A stretch of 64,000 nucleotides of DNA from Ignelater luminosus (Eukaryota > Arthropoda > Insecta > Coleoptera > Elateridae): assembly GCA_011009095.1 (NCBI GenBank), contig VTPC01008088.1, forward strand, positions 298,010 to 362,009, written 5' to 3'. The notes below the pieces were generated by a model. It did not search any database, was not told the origin of the DNA, and was given only the letters and a program-made list of their open reading frames with translations. Both the position numbers and the translations under genes were made by a program. Below, in pieces: positions 47,601 through 58,200 of the stretch (its first letter is position 1; each line of letters opens with the position of its first letter).

Positions 47601-50600
47601 ATAAATACTACGACAGTATTATGTAAAAAACAATTTGCATTTTAGAGGGCTGTTTTCTTTAATTGTAAGTTACTGCATTAACCCGATTGTTTAAAAATCT
47701 GGAAAAATTCTACTATATTCTTGAATGCATCTTCTATGTGCCATCCAAATTTCAAGATGGAATTCCAATTATAAATGTATTTTAAAAATATTGCAAGTGT
47801 TGCTGTTTGAGTGTGCCGAAGGGTACTACATATGTACCTGTATTGTTAGGCGCCTCAAAGCCGCTCCAAGTGAAATCGAACAGTCACAAAACATCTAAAG
47901 GTAATTGCAAATTGCTCAAAGAATTTTTTATGTATTGTATGAATCAATGGAGGAAATACGTATTTTTTGTTTACGTCAAATATTATTACTTAGTATTTTT
48001 TATTTTATTTTGTCTATAAATTTCCGAGTGTTAGCGCTCTACGTAATATGAAAACGTTTGTTTCTCCATTTTTAGTTACTGTAAAAATGTTTAGGTTAAA
48101 TCATCTTAAAGTTTAGAAAATGATGTTTTACTCGATAAATATTGCGATATATCTAACAAAAGAAACACAATTTTCGAAGGTTGTTTCTTCAATTGTAATT
48201 TTTAGCATTAACCCGATTGTTTAAAATTCTACAAAAATTCCACAGAATTCCACAGAAGTCTCAAACACATGTACTTTGCACACCTAAATTTTTAGAATGG
48301 AATTACTGTCATAAATGCACTTAACTACAGATGCTTTATGAGCGTGCGACGAAGAATCTGAGCCTAATAAGGGGGTCAGCATCCCATAAGATTTCACAGG
48401 AAGTGATTCACCCGCTTCTTCAAAAATTTAGAAACAACAAATGAATTTGTTGCTTTTTAAGTTAGTTTAAAATCGTGGTTACGAGTTATTACAGTGTCTG
48501 CACTAGCGTTGTACATTAATAATTGAACTCATGAGTACTCGCGCTGTAAAAACTCGACGTCTATTGATTGATACGTCTTTTTTCACACGCCGGTGTTTGC
48601 TAAGTGATTACAAACCAACCAAAACGAATTCCATCTTGATAACTTGCACACTTATAGAGGAAGTATCAAGGAATGCATACATATTTTTCTTAGAATTTTA
48701 AAACATCTGGTTAATGTTGAAAATTAATTTTATAAAATAAAACGTCTTAGAAATTACAGTAGGTAAACATGAATTTAATTTCTGTGTATATGTATAAAAA
48801 GATGCTTCTTAGCTCTTACTTTATTCTGAATAGCAAGTCCCTGCCATAAACAGAACGAGAAATATTTACACTTAAACAGGGCAGCGCTTACAAATTTTCG
48901 GAAACTTTGATGCTTTGTAATTACCATAATATTAGAGTTATCCAGATATAAAAAGATACGTATTTCTTATTTTGTTTTAGAAAAACGTTAAAAAAAGTTT
49001 CACTAAAATCTAACACATGAAGGTCAATTTTCTCCAAAAATTGTGCAATTTCACGTGTAATGCCTCATATGCGAGGTGTCCTTGCATGTACTCTCACTTT
49101 AATCCGTGAATGCGTCCTTACATACAAGTATTAAATCTTTATTTAGCGTTTAGCTGTAGATATTCTTGCTTGCTTGATTTAGTAATTAATTATTTTTTCC
49201 TGTTTAATTCGGGTTCGGTTAGTCGAGGCTGCTACGAGCTGTTACTTATCAATTTCACCTTCAGCAAGTCTGCTTATTAGCTTTACTGAACTCCGTGTTG
49301 AGTTTTTGTAATTAATATTTAGAACAAGTCTTAATAACAGCCGAAGATAAATATGATTTGACAACTGAAACGGTTGTAATCGCGTCCTACCAGCCGGAAT
49401 TCTTATCTTCGAAAGAAAAATTTCTTTGAAGAAATTTCAAAATTAAACAATTATAACGCAGGTAAACTTTCGTTGTATAATTAGATACTGTTTACTACAA
49501 GTTGTAGTATGTTCAATAAAAATAAAAATCACATTGTAGTATTATATTACCTCTCACCTTAAGTTTTCGAATTGCCCAGTAAAAGAAAAACGTCAAGATA
49601 GCAATTCAAATAAAGATATACTTAAGTATTACAAAATAATTCCAAATTTCTTCTCTCTAATTGCGTTTATTGTACGAGAAAGTCTTTGTCTTATGTAAAA
49701 TGTAAAATAAAGGAAACTTTATTCATTTTTTAATAAATGAATAAATTATGTTAAAAACTTTTTATTTTTTAATTATTGCTCTTTATGTTATTAACCCATT
49801 GCGATCGTATTATTATTTATTTACGTTGTTAGTTTTTGGCGTGAGCGTATGAATAAACCTTATTAATAAATTGCAAACCATATTTCCTTTATTTTCTAAT
49901 TATCTTTCTTTATTCTTAGCTACTAACATTAAAAAGAATGTGTTAAAAAACATAAGACTAGGCAACCATCATAACAATGATGCAATCCGTGTAACCTGAC
50001 AAACATTCTAATACATATCCTGTTTTTCAAAAGGCGACAGCTTTTCACAGCCCACTGGACCCAGAATCATTTATGAACACTTTGTATATTGCAGTAATAA
50101 TGTATTTGTAATAGAATACTTTTTAAAATGTATTAGTTATTACGTTTACTAAAAGTTTATCTCTGTGGGTGTAAGAGATCTCCATATGTATGGAAAAATT
50201 TATTTGTTAGAAAAGACTTATATAGTTCTGTAAATCAGTCAAGGAGGACATACTAAACGGAAATGTATTATTGTCTTTGGGATGATAACAGTCTGAATTA
50301 CTGTTACGAATTCTGTATACATTTTATCAAAATTTCTTCAAATATGATAAAAGGTTTTTCCTATTATTTGTGGAAAGGTATGCTTTTGTTTTGTTTAATG
50401 TTTTTTTACCAATTATGGTGGTATCTTAGAAGATTAGATAAATGATTGAATGCATATTTAGTCTGTTCTATCTATATTCTTGATGGTAACAAAACTAGAA
50501 ATAATTTATCACAGTCCTTTTTGAATTAAAAAATATTTCTTTTCTTAACAAAATCTTCCTTCAAAATTAAGTAACTAAAAAAAAATTCCTATGTCCTAGA

Positions 50601-53600
50601 TTTTCCAGGTACATTGTATATGCACCGCTGAATCTTTTTTAAAATTGTAAATATCACAGGCAAGAAAGTAGTAATTCACAAAAGTAGTTTAAACTGGTAT
50701 GTGTATCGGAAGAAATGCACGATAGGCGATATTATGGAAAATCTCGAATGTAAAAATGTTTTTTTCTACAAAGGTAAAACAAATCTTATGTAGTAGAAGT
50801 GATTTTGTTTTCTTGCCACATTTAAAATCTAGAAGCGTGAGAAGCACATATTGGGAAAACCTAGCACCCTCTTACAGTGATAATATCCAGGCTTTATGTG
50901 AGGGATACATTTTGTATTATTTCTTTATTAATGGCGCATCTGGCGGTTGCGAATAGTTACAGCAATTTCTAGATTATTCACGAACTCTTGGTAAAATATC
51001 TTAAAGCAAACAAACTCTGTAGTGGATTCGAATCTCCCGATGAAGTAAATACCATACATAGTAGATCCATTTTTTATATTCCTATTAAATATTAAATCTG
51101 GTTTCCATATGGCGAGAGATCTGGGACGTAGAGATAGAAAAGCTTGAAAAATTGCAAACGCTTGTAACCTCTGCTCTTTATCAATAGTAAGTTTAAAGAA
51201 AACAAAATGAATAAGTAAAATCATAGTGTTTTTCTATGTATTGTATTTAGCGTCACCTATTCATTTAAAAATGTGAATTTTGTTTTACGATATTAAACAG
51301 TGGTTAGGAAATTATAATCCAAATGTCAATTATTATTAATAAATGGGAAGCACGTTGATTCAATCTACAAAAAGTACAAAGAAAATGGGACAACGCAGTG
51401 CAGCGCTAGCGTAAGTTCGACCCTAAAAGAAAGGAAAAGTTTGCAGACCCGGACACAGTTTTTACTTGCCCCAAATATTTTTTCTTCAAATTTATCACTA
51501 AATTAAAATAAAAAAGTGGTTTAACTCAGTATTCCCGGACTCCGTGTGTCTGTCGTGTAACTTTAATCTTTTAAATAAATAAAATAAGTTTTTTTCTGAT
51601 GATCTTTAGGTAATTAGAACATCGTCAGGAGACCAGGAAAAGAAAACGATGTCATTTATAAAGATACGAAACAGGCAATCCAATAAAAGATGTACCAATC
51701 TTATTTTAAAAATTAAATAACCATGTTGAAGAATTTAGACTTGTCTCAATAAACCAAAAAGTGCTGCTGAAAACATACGAGAAAATGAATTTGTATTGTG
51801 GATTTTATTTATCTTTTGTTTAGTTGAATAAGTTATACCGGCTATATCTGTACTATTAGAACAAAAAAGCTCTTAGACAATGGCATCACACGAAATGTGT
51901 AAATGCGTTCAGTTAGTCAAATAGTGAAATACATCATCTGCCGGCACTACATATGTTATGTCGGTACACGAATACTCGACATTACACAAAATGCCTCATC
52001 ATCTTACTAAAAGGCAAATGTCACTAAAAACCTAGGACATACGTATTATGTTATTACTATGGAAACAAATTGTGCCCTTTTTCTTCTTAGTAAGATGAGA
52101 CAAAGCTATATAATCTTTTCAATTAAACTTCAATCATCGCCTAATCTAATCATGCCTTGTGAATACGACTCATATGCATTGCAGAAAGCAAAATTAAATT
52201 GAATGATCAAGTTAATTCAAGATTAGCCGATCTGATTGGATAATCTTGAATTTACATTTGAATTCTACAACTCCTGATTTGTTATCTAGGATCATTTGAT
52301 CAATTCTACTTTCTGCAACTGGGCTATAAGTCTTTTAAGGAAGTGCAAAACTGTAACATCATGTTTCTAGAAGTAAATCTTTTTCCGTTTATCTCGGAGA
52401 TACTTGCATTCAAGAAACTAATGCTTTCTTAGCAAAGATTAGCTAAATCAGTACATAAACAAAGGCTACTCTATTGTTGGAATTCTACGAAATACCTTCA
52501 AAACAAATCCGTTTGAAAGAATACTAGAACATGAAACAGTATTTTTGGATACTTTAATCAATGTGCTTCCTGTATTCTAATTCGAAAATAAAGAAAAACT
52601 CAAAGATTAATGTAGGTATTGAATAAAAAACTTTTAATGATTATTTCCATTGGTTTAGTATATTAGTTTCTAGTATGGTAGAGGTTATGTGTGTCTATTC
52701 TATTGTTCTATTCTATTTGTCGCTGTTTTACTGAAAACCTTTTAAAGCCATCTTGTTAGTTGGAAGTTCCTACTGTGTATCTATAATCTTGAACAAAACC
52801 ATTTGTGCTTGTGAAATTTATTAAAACCGATTAAGTATTGAACAATTACTAGTTGCATGTAGGTCAGAAATTCTGTAATATTCAATAACAGTTTTAAAAT
52901 TAAGTTCAAGAGGATTTACTATTAGACTAGAATTAATTTTACTGTAGACTTAATAAAATCTTTTCAAGTAATATGTTAAAGCCGATCACTTATTAGTTTT
53001 GTAAAAGTCATCTCTAAAGCTAAAATAAAAAATAGGTAGTTTTATTATAAAGAATATTTGTGGACTCTACAATCCGTTATAAGAGTTTTAAAACTTGTCT
53101 TCATGATGAAACTAAATAGCTGCATATTGGTAATATACATTGCCACAATAAACCTAACATACTTAAATACAAAAATACTTAAAAGTAAAATATCTCAAAT
53201 ATTTAGTAAGTAAGTTAAATTTGTGGCAAAATGCAAAAAAGTTTGATTGATAACTTTTGCAAAACATAATATGTCTTTATTGTCACCGTTATAAAATAAA
53301 ATAAAATAAATAATTGGTAAGCTCTTAAACTGCTTCTTGAGTTCTTGGGTAAACTCATCAAAATTCGATTATCTGTTTTGAATGTTTGATAGAAATTATT
53401 AAGAAATATTAATTTTAAAGTTTTTAATTCTAATCAGTACTAAGAGTAAAGATATGACTAGAAATGTTGATTAGTTAAAGCCGTCAAGTATACTAGGTAT
53501 ACATTGAGAAATGCAAACTGGACTAGTGTAAATAAAGATGCGCGATTATCTTTACTTTATTAGAGTCTAGACATCTACGCCTGTAACCGAGAAATTTTTC

Positions 53601-54561
53601 AAGTTTGTCATACTAAACTAAATAATCACACTACAAATATCAATTCACAAATAAAAACTCTGAAATAACCACAAAATAAAAAAGTTTATTGTAACAAATT
53701 TCGTAATTCCAATAAAAATTACCTTGCAAATATATCATGCTTGTTAATTACTTGAAGTGTTTCTCAAAATTTAATAAGTGTATATTCATAAAATTATGTT
53801 AATCTGTTAAAAATGACAGCATCTGAGAGCGATACCATTGTTGTTACTTGTATTGTTTAATATTTTATGATACATTTGTTTATATACGTAGTACGGTGTC
53901 CATCTTAAACCTTTAAAAACCAATATGCCGTAAAATTTCTCAACAGTTCCTTTTTTAATGTTATTTAATTATAAAGACAATACTGATACGATTTTTAATA
54001 ATATTTTATAAACAAAAAACTTTCAAAGACTGCCTTTATTAGTGTTAAGTCAGACAGATTTTAATGTTTAATTGCATAATTCTGCAAATTCTTTTAATAA
54101 AAAATAATGAGAATACTTACGCCGAAACGCAGTGTTGTGCAGTGAGTAGATATCGATCATTGATAAGTGTACCAGTGCAAGTAATTGGTCTTCCTGCATA
54201 TACTACCACAATTTTAGCAATCCATGGATATACATAAGGTTGCATCAGAGTTTTTTTACTAAATAAATGAGCTAGTCGGGGCATTTGATCAATTCTTGCA
54301 AAAAATCTACGTCCAGCCACTGTACAAATACAAAACCGATCAAAATTGATTTCATGAAAAAATGATTAAATTTACGTACCGCATTTTGTTCGTGACATAT
54401 CCTTAGGCTAGAATAATTTAAATAAATCCTAATTTAGAAATATCAACTGTGATGTGACTTAAAAATTCACTTACTTTTTTTCGTTGGCACTGTCCGTCGA
54501 GAACATTATTACATAATAAGAAGAGAAAAATAAAATAAAAAAACTGTCGTTTTGGGTGCAT
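20674..54561 (-). CDS. Secreted S1A serine protease homologue, catalytic Ser replaced by Asn
   Basis: Seven exons (54561..54475, 54407..54380, 54319..54121, 29061..28817, 28761..28538, 20954..20888, 20807..20674) join with consistent phases to 327 residues. MHPKRQFFYFIFLFLLCNNV is a signal peptide. TKCG at 36-39 has the propeptide-side Cys, but no clear R-IVGG activation site follows. The His block LLTAQHC (His101) and the Asp block NDLALLQI (Asp160) are kept. The GDSGGP block is GDNGSP at 262-267, so chymotrypsin Ser195 is Asn and the protein should not be proteolytic. Cysteines matching C42-C58, C168-C182 and C191-C220 remain, so the fold is probably intact. ILSW and LPWILDNT mark the C-terminal helix. 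Intron 3 spans 25 kb of repeat-rich DNA. By family it is secreted, and such homologues often act as cofactors in immune or clotting cascades. The chain across the long intron is inferred from phase and block order. Confidence 0.8.
21071..21900. mobile_element. 830-bp fold-back element in intron 5
   Basis: The left end GCATCACTATTGGAAAA and right end (reverse complement GACATCGCTATTGGAAAA) start arms of about 350-400 bp that remain complementary inward, for example AGTGAGCTAGAAAGGAA with TTCTAGCTCACTTTA, and TATTGGTCTTTGGTTCAATT with its counterpart at about 21632. The long apparent reading frame at 21808-22080 runs through the right arm and is not a gene. Confidence 0.65.
27422..27710. repeat. 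GCACGACCG-type MITE, degraded copy
   Basis: The left end GCACGACCGCCTGTAAAGTT is almost identical to the start of the element at 62896. A reverse-complement remnant (CTACGACCGCTTCTAAAAGT) lies near 27693, and inner blocks (GCTTCGCTTTACA, GCGTAAAGTGTC) suggest further inverted structure. Boundaries are approximate. Confidence 0.4.
29386..29480 (+). repeat. End of a mariner-type repeat, shared with 42098-42150
   Basis: TACAGGGTGTCCCAACGATC near 29385 is a Tc1/mariner-type terminus. The following block, containing GTACAGTTTATAGTTACGCA and ATTTTAATAACA, recurs in reverse orientation at 42098-42150. Neither copy shows both termini, so both are partial. Confidence 0.5.
29636..30385. mobile_element. 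750-bp TA-flanked MITE with ~300-bp inverted arms
   Basis: The left terminus CAGGGTGATAAATATGTG and right terminus (reverse complement CAAGGTGATTCTAAATATGT) are flanked by TA at 29634-29635 and 30386-30387. Complementarity continues inward, for instance TGGTTGACGGTT, GAATGTCTGCAAATGGCTAA and GGGCGTTGCTGCTTTTTCTC each have a diverged reverse partner after 30080. The centre is about 29950-30060. The 63-residue open frame at 29821 lies in one arm and is not a gene. Confidence 0.75.
31190..31330 (+). mobile_element. Possible solitary hAT terminus
   Basis: CAGGGGTGGACAAACTTGGC at 31190 resembles the common CAGGGGTGGGCAAACT-type hAT terminus, and a GGCCTACGGCCCGA block follows at about 31300. No opposite terminus was found, so this is only a possible fragment. 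Confidence 0.3.
32825..33235. repeat. Repeat with direct and inverted ~60-bp modules
   Basis: Two direct modules, at about 33113-33171 and 33172-33230, share GGTAGC, GTCATCA and ACTATTgAGTC-like blocks. A third, inverted module at about 32850-32900 reads AGTTGGCAAACGGTTG followed by TGATGACA. The arrangement suggests a MITE with subterminal repeats or an old satellite. The short open frame at 32828-33013 has no recognisable domain. Confidence 0.4.
33236..36846. other. Repeat-derived but unassigned intron sequence
   Basis: A GC-richer patch at about 33350-33920 contains GGCGGTGGCGATCAGATG and, in reverse sense, GGTCGCCACCGC, hinting at an inverted-repeat element without clean ends. Around 34750-36150 the plus strand shows interrupted, Lys/Glu-rich open stretches that might descend from a non-LTR retroelement, but no reverse transcriptase motif could be read. 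Confidence 0.25.
37190..37345 (+). mobile_element. Second ISL2EU-like fragment (unoccupied MITE site)
   Basis: The stretch GATCAAAATAATTTAG near 37260 and the bases after it align with 11845-11910 and continue at the point that matches 12409 onward (GAGCCAATTCGGCCA here, GAACCAATTTGGCCA there). The 496-bp MITE present at 11911 is absent here. The copy ends at the fold-back that starts at about 37371. Confidence 0.6.
37371..38627. repeat. 1.26-kb fold-back palindrome with internal repeats
   Basis: The left arm from TAGTCGAGAAAATAAAGCAG at 37371 to about 37965 is complementary to the right arm ending CTGCTTTATTTCCTCGACTA at about 38627, with a spacer of about 80 bp near 37970-38050. Shared arm blocks include GATGTAGTCGACATGTTTGG and CGAAAATAACAACGAAAA. 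The left arm contains roughly three tandem units of about 130 bp built on TTTCCGG, CCGTGGAAAA and GGTCGCTGAT. The open frames of 60-112 residues here run through arms and show no domain. Confidence 0.8.
40043..41927 (+). mobile_element. Tc1/mariner-superfamily element with broken transposase
   Basis: The left end CAGGGTGTTAAAAAATAATG and right end (reverse complement CAGGGTGTAACAAAAATGGT) are flanked by TA (40041-40042 and 41928-41929). Subterminal blocks TATAAACATTTGTCGG and CATAAACATATATCC are also related in inverted orientation. The 1.9-kb body holds the transposase pseudogene at 41128-41740. Many single CACCCTG ends in the window probably belong to related elements. Confidence 0.75.
41128..41740 (+). 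pseudogene. Transposase pseudogene, DUF4817-type HTH class
   Basis: The ATG at 41128 starts MVDYSFKEISDMYLMYVLAH, followed by VARRLYTEHFSNQPIPNKKT, the N-terminal HTH domain of a transposase class common in insects. After a stop and frameshift it continues RIALAEDVDRMTVWRVLKTY and YPYHLQRVQGLSENDFPPSQ. The catalytic DDE region is almost entirely deleted: the frame jumps to a C-terminal piece GRLSAKNYRNILENNLIDLL at about 41665-41725. It is therefore inactive. The family assignment is from memory of this HTH pattern. Confidence 0.7.
42098..42150 (-). repeat. Inverted partner of the repeat at 29386
   Basis: Read on the minus strand this gives CACAGTTTATAGTTACTTAT and ATTTTAATAACA, matching 29425-29460 with few changes. 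The two copies are about 12.7 kb apart in the same intron and in opposite orientation. Confidence 0.5.
42707..42859. mobile_element. ~153-bp MITE with GAGACGGTCA ends
   Basis: GAGACGGTCAACACATG at 42707 and its inverted partner (reverse complement GAGACGGTCACCGCATTTG) ending at 42859 form about 17-20 bp of imperfect terminal repeat. The interior is moderately GC-rich (TGCGTGACGCGACGTAACG) compared with its surroundings. No clear target duplication was found, so the superfamily is open. Confidence 0.5.
42888..43110. repeat. Direct duplication of a ~115-bp unit
   Basis: Two adjacent units share, in the same order, GATGATG, a GGGACT block, ACAAATCTTGA or ATAAATCTTGA, AACTGAA and TTGTTGT. The spacing between matching blocks is about 115-117 bp. 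The minus-strand open frame across them is a by-product. Confidence 0.5.
44438..44595. mobile_element. Short mariner-type MITE
   Basis: CAGGGTGTCC at 44438 and GTAACACCCGC ending at 44595 are imperfect inverted ends with TA on both sides (44436-44437, 44596-44597). The 158-bp interior carries no gene. The right end has diverged, so confidence is moderate. Confidence 0.5.
45414..45930 (-). pseudogene. Mariner transposase, C-terminal half (DD34D)
   Basis: The minus strand encodes about 180 residues from 45921 with the mariner catalytic blocks RILLYHDNASAHTA and YLPDLVPNDFFLFP. The Asp of HDN and the Asp of PND are separated by 34 residues, the DD34D spacing that defines mariners. It ends GKYFKK and then reads on through the terminus, because the normal stop is lost. 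The first catalytic Asp and the HTH region are missing, so it is a 5'-truncated relic. The terminus CGAGGCTTGCTGGAAAAA starts at 45414 after a TA. Confidence 0.8.
46587..46799 (-). other. Unrecognised 70-residue open frame
   Basis: The translation is well balanced in composition and protein-like (for example THKVIKRLQHTLKLGHQPP), unlike the hydrophobic or low-complexity artefacts around it. An acceptor-like TTTTTGGCAAATCAG precedes the stretch at about 46786-46772. I recognise no family and see no partner exon. It may be a transposon or gene relic within the 25-kb intron, or chance. Confidence 0.2.
47297..48420. repeat. Tandem array of ~525-bp diverged units
   Basis: Two full units and the start of a third follow one another. 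Matching landmarks are GTGAAATCGCACAGTC at 47346 and GTGAAATCGAACAGTC at 47870 (524 bp apart), and TTAACCCGATTGTTTAAAA near 47678 and 48208 (530 bp apart). The third begins near 48345 and carries TTTCACAGGAAGTG at the expected place. The open frames within have no domain. It resembles an old satellite or a tandemly duplicated element. Confidence 0.65.
49031..49080 (-). repeat. Inverted copy of the start of the ~525-bp unit
   Basis: The reverse complement reads GACACCTCGCATATGAGGCA and then TTACACGTGAAATTGCAC, matching 47328-47360 (CGCCATATGAGGCATTCCAC and onward). The array at 47297-48420 thus has an opposed copy about 0.6 kb downstream, suggesting the units belong to an inverted-repeat element. 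Confidence 0.5.
52177..52322. mobile_element. 146-bp hairpin MITE
   Basis: CATTGCAGAAAGCAAAATTA at 52177 and the right end (reverse complement CAGTTGCAGAAAGTAGAATT) form inverted ends, and inner blocks TGATCAA and AAGATTA/TAATCTTGAA extend pairing. No coding capacity; no clear flanking duplication. Confidence 0.5.
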
Positions 54562-55285
54562 TTTTCTATTATACATCTGGTTTTTTAATTAAGTTATCTT
54601 TAATGATGCACTCTTTTAGGGAACGTTTCGCGTATTGGTTTGAAAACTTTTATGGGCAAGAAACTAATGGATTCTTCACGCATTTATTGTTTCCTTCCAG
54701 TGTGACTTTGCGTTTTTTTTTTTACTAGTTAAGATCTCAATCAGAACATTTGCTGCCTTTTAATTATGTATGTAGGTTAACCCACTTGATCTGTCGATGC
54801 ACGTGATACTTGCACTTTTTACAGTTACGACTTTAGGATGTCATTACTGTTTATTTTACATACGTAGGTAGTATAGGCACAATGTATCTCTCGAAACTAA
54901 ATGCTTGTCGTCTTTGACCGATTTTTATTTAGTAAACTCGAATTTTAATGGTGCTCGCGTGCACAAAAACCCGATACAAACTGAATCTTCTCCATCGTAT
55001 TTTCATGTTAATTTAACTCGGACATGGAGGGGTACCAAATCATTGCGACATTTCTGACTGGTTTGATTAGTTCGACGTTTCAGTATTACTAGATAATTAG
55101 AAATGTATACGAGGATAAATGCAAAAGTATGAATATTCATTTATTATTACAGTTCTATAATTTTTACATGAAAGCTAGTTATTTATTATCTTATAGTGGA
55201 AACGTTTATCTTTACTAATCTTACATAAAAATAATCTTGTAAAGTAATTACCCTAATCAAACATTTATATTACAATTTTTAGTAT
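54562..55285. other. Intergenic spacer between the tandem protease genes
   Basis: This 724-bp gap lies between the start codon of the protease homologue (54561) and the stop of the upstream trypsin-like gene (55286), both on the minus strand. It must hold the 3' UTR of one and the promoter of the other. No repeat or reading frame of note was seen. Confidence 0.5.
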
Positions 55286-58200
55286 TCAATTTTTCGAACA
55301 ATAAACGCCGTCAACTGTGTTATCTTCAATCCATTTCAGAAAATTTACAAGTTTTGTATATGCTCCTGGTATATTAGGTTGAGCACATCCTATTCCCCAG
55401 GATACTACACCTAAAATACAACCAGCAATTAAATAAATAAAAAAAAAAGAAAAAGAAAGAGGTTAGGAATACAATACTCTTGACAAGTACAGTCCAGCAA
55501 TAATATTCGAAAATAATTTATGCAGTCAATATTTGTCACAAATATACATATATGTAAATGTAATATGTGCTAGCAAAATATTCCCTATCACCTAGAAGAT
55601 TGTAGGACCATAATAAATGCAAGTTGTCTAAATATCATAATCTTAAAGTAAGACGATGATAAGATATTCCACCACTTACCATCTGTTAACCTTATAAATA
55701 CGCGAATGTATGTACAGTCAACTCATAAAGTAATATCGCAAAATGATTTACATTCTAGTATTTAAGGTCTAAATTAATGAAAATCTTTGCAATCCATAAA
55801 TGTTAACTTAATAAATTATTCTTGGTTAATCGATTACTATCTATGAAATGCAAAATTTGCCATTAAATGAGAAGTTAAACGGTAAGATGTAAAACATTTT
55901 ACGACATTACTTTATAAGTTGACTGTAATTGTAATTCTCTATTACCTTACGCATGTCGTTGAAAACTCTTTGTACTTTTTATTGTCCTATACTTCACTTT
56001 GTAGGCAATTGTCTGTATATTGCAAATGCTGGTAATATGAATTTTAAAAATTTGTGTGTAACTCTGATAGCTTATACTTAAAACGATACAGATACAAATT
56101 ACAATGTTTCATAATCTATGTTTTAATAATATCTTTATAAAATTATAATTATTGTAAGGAAGTTAAAATACGTATAATGGAAAATATCGATAACGTTACA
56201 AATTTCACAAGCCGTTTACATACTTGCGGACAAAGCCTTAATTAATAAGCGGAAAAAGCATGATTCATTCTGTTGAGGTTATTTCCTAAAAATGCAGAAC
56301 AGATATTTTTTAATTATTGTTAAAAAACGTATTTTTTTAAAAAGTTAGTAAAACTGAAAGCAAGAACAATTATTAGTAATAATCGAAAAGACTTGGTTTG
56401 CCTATATATCGTGTGATCAAATAGTAGCTTTATCGTAGTTGACTTTAAATGAAAAAAGTCGTCAATTTTTTTATATTTGTACTATATAAAGTCCAAGGCT
56501 AATTAAAATATTATTATGACCTACTACAATGCATCCAACCCGCATAATTTGAATTCAGACCTAAAACTTCTCTTCATATTTAATTGCAGTTGCGATGTCT
56601 TCAATTTCTTCTTCACCTTCAGCTGTTTGCTTCTCGTAGTCAACATCATTCTCAATCGAAATAACACTAGAATCTCCATATATTCATACTCAAATTTCGT
56701 TTTCACTGATTTCGATGTTGGCAGTTCTGTTTAACATAGAACCCATCTGTTGGACTTTGGCATTATCTGAACGTAATTTTTTACGTAATCCAGTTAGCGG
56801 TAAACAATATTCTTCATCATATTCTTCTTTACGCAATATTCTGTACTTTAGGGGATACCGAAGCTTATGTAGTAAGCATTTTAAGTTTAAGGTTTATAGA
56901 CATACCTAAATCATCTTGAAGAACCGTTAAAATATGAGTGAGAAGTCGATTTGTTAATCGAATAGCATTTTGGTACATTGGCTAAATTAATGCTGTCGTA
57001 TTTGGAGGAAGAAATATAGGTACATATTGTTTATCTTCACTAGCTAGTACTGTTTCTGAAGCATGACTAGTAGCATTGTCTTATCAGCAATAAAGCCTTT
57101 TTTAGCAGATTGTTACTTTGTTGGAAAGAATTAATCTAATTAATAAAGGGAGAACTAAAACATTGTTTAGGAATTGTAGATGTTATCCAAGCAGTTTTAG
57201 TGGCCTTGTAGTCTGCTGGTTTTGAAAGCTCTACTCTAGGGTTCTTAGATTTTCTTATAGCAAGTAATCTTAACTAATGGAAATCGTCTACATTTGTATA
57301 TTCCAAGAATGTTACACGTTTTTTTGCCTTTTTCTTCCAGAGGCCATTTTCTTTTCAGAGTGCACCAAAGTCTTGTCTGGGAGTAACTTCCAGAAGAGTG
57401 CCGATTCATCTGCGTTGTAATTCTAGTTTTCAAATTCTTTTGCGTGACTTTGCTATACATAAATTGATTAGCTGAATTCTTATCGTTAGACAACGTTTTT
57501 CAGCAAATTTCAAGTCTTCTTAAATCACTTTACTTGCAATAAATATATCATTATTTCTGTACAACTTTGTGTAAATTTGCTTTGTTTTTGACTATGACAC
57601 ATCGGAGGATATTTGCACAGGTGTGGCACCATGAAATAGAAACAAGAGATTTTGGTCTCTATTTCCGGCCATTCTGCGTACCTCAATGTTTTTCTTTTTT
57701 ACTGCCCAGTGAGGCAATTTGTAACAAATCTGAAGGTACATACGCTTTATTTGTGTGAGTTATAGAGAAATGTTAGTTCCACTGGACTACAGAGTATCTA
57801 ATAGAAAAATCATTGTGATTCCGACTATTGTGAAATCCAGACCACTGAAGTTTGAATATTCGAATCGCTACTGCATTTACTTTTAGCTATGCGTGAGTGA
57901 AATTTCTAATTTCAATGATGATGGATGATTAAAAAATGGCTTTTAGATATTTTCTAGCTTGATTAGACATGTTAATATTCCGGAAACTATGCAGTAATTT
58001 ATAGAGTGTGCTCCTCTGTCAAAAATGCAAAAAAGTTTATATAGACATATGCATGGCAGGAAATTCGTTGTTTTCATAATACAGAGTTTAAAAAACTTTT
58101 TGCTTTTGTCTTTTCCTTATCTCCATCCATAATGTCTAAATTAGCATAACCATAAATTATAATTATAAAATATTACAGTAGCAGTTATAAAAATAATGTG

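Larger units (their letters stand above)
29062..54120 (-). other. 25-kb intron 3 of the protease homologue
   Basis: This intron separates the exon with the catalytic His from the exon with the catalytic Asp. It carries most of the window's mobile DNA (listed separately) but no exon of another gene that I can recognise. Stretches 30388-32824, 33236-36846, 38628-40040, 49091-52176 and 52323-54120 show only AT-rich sequence, small direct repeats and stray terminal strings. Confidence 0.6.

Noticed and set aside
54117..54320. The protease His exon as a separate short gene starting at 54320
   Set aside because: The apparent start is GTG just after a splice acceptor. Upstream exons with a signal peptide join it in phase, so it is an internal exon.
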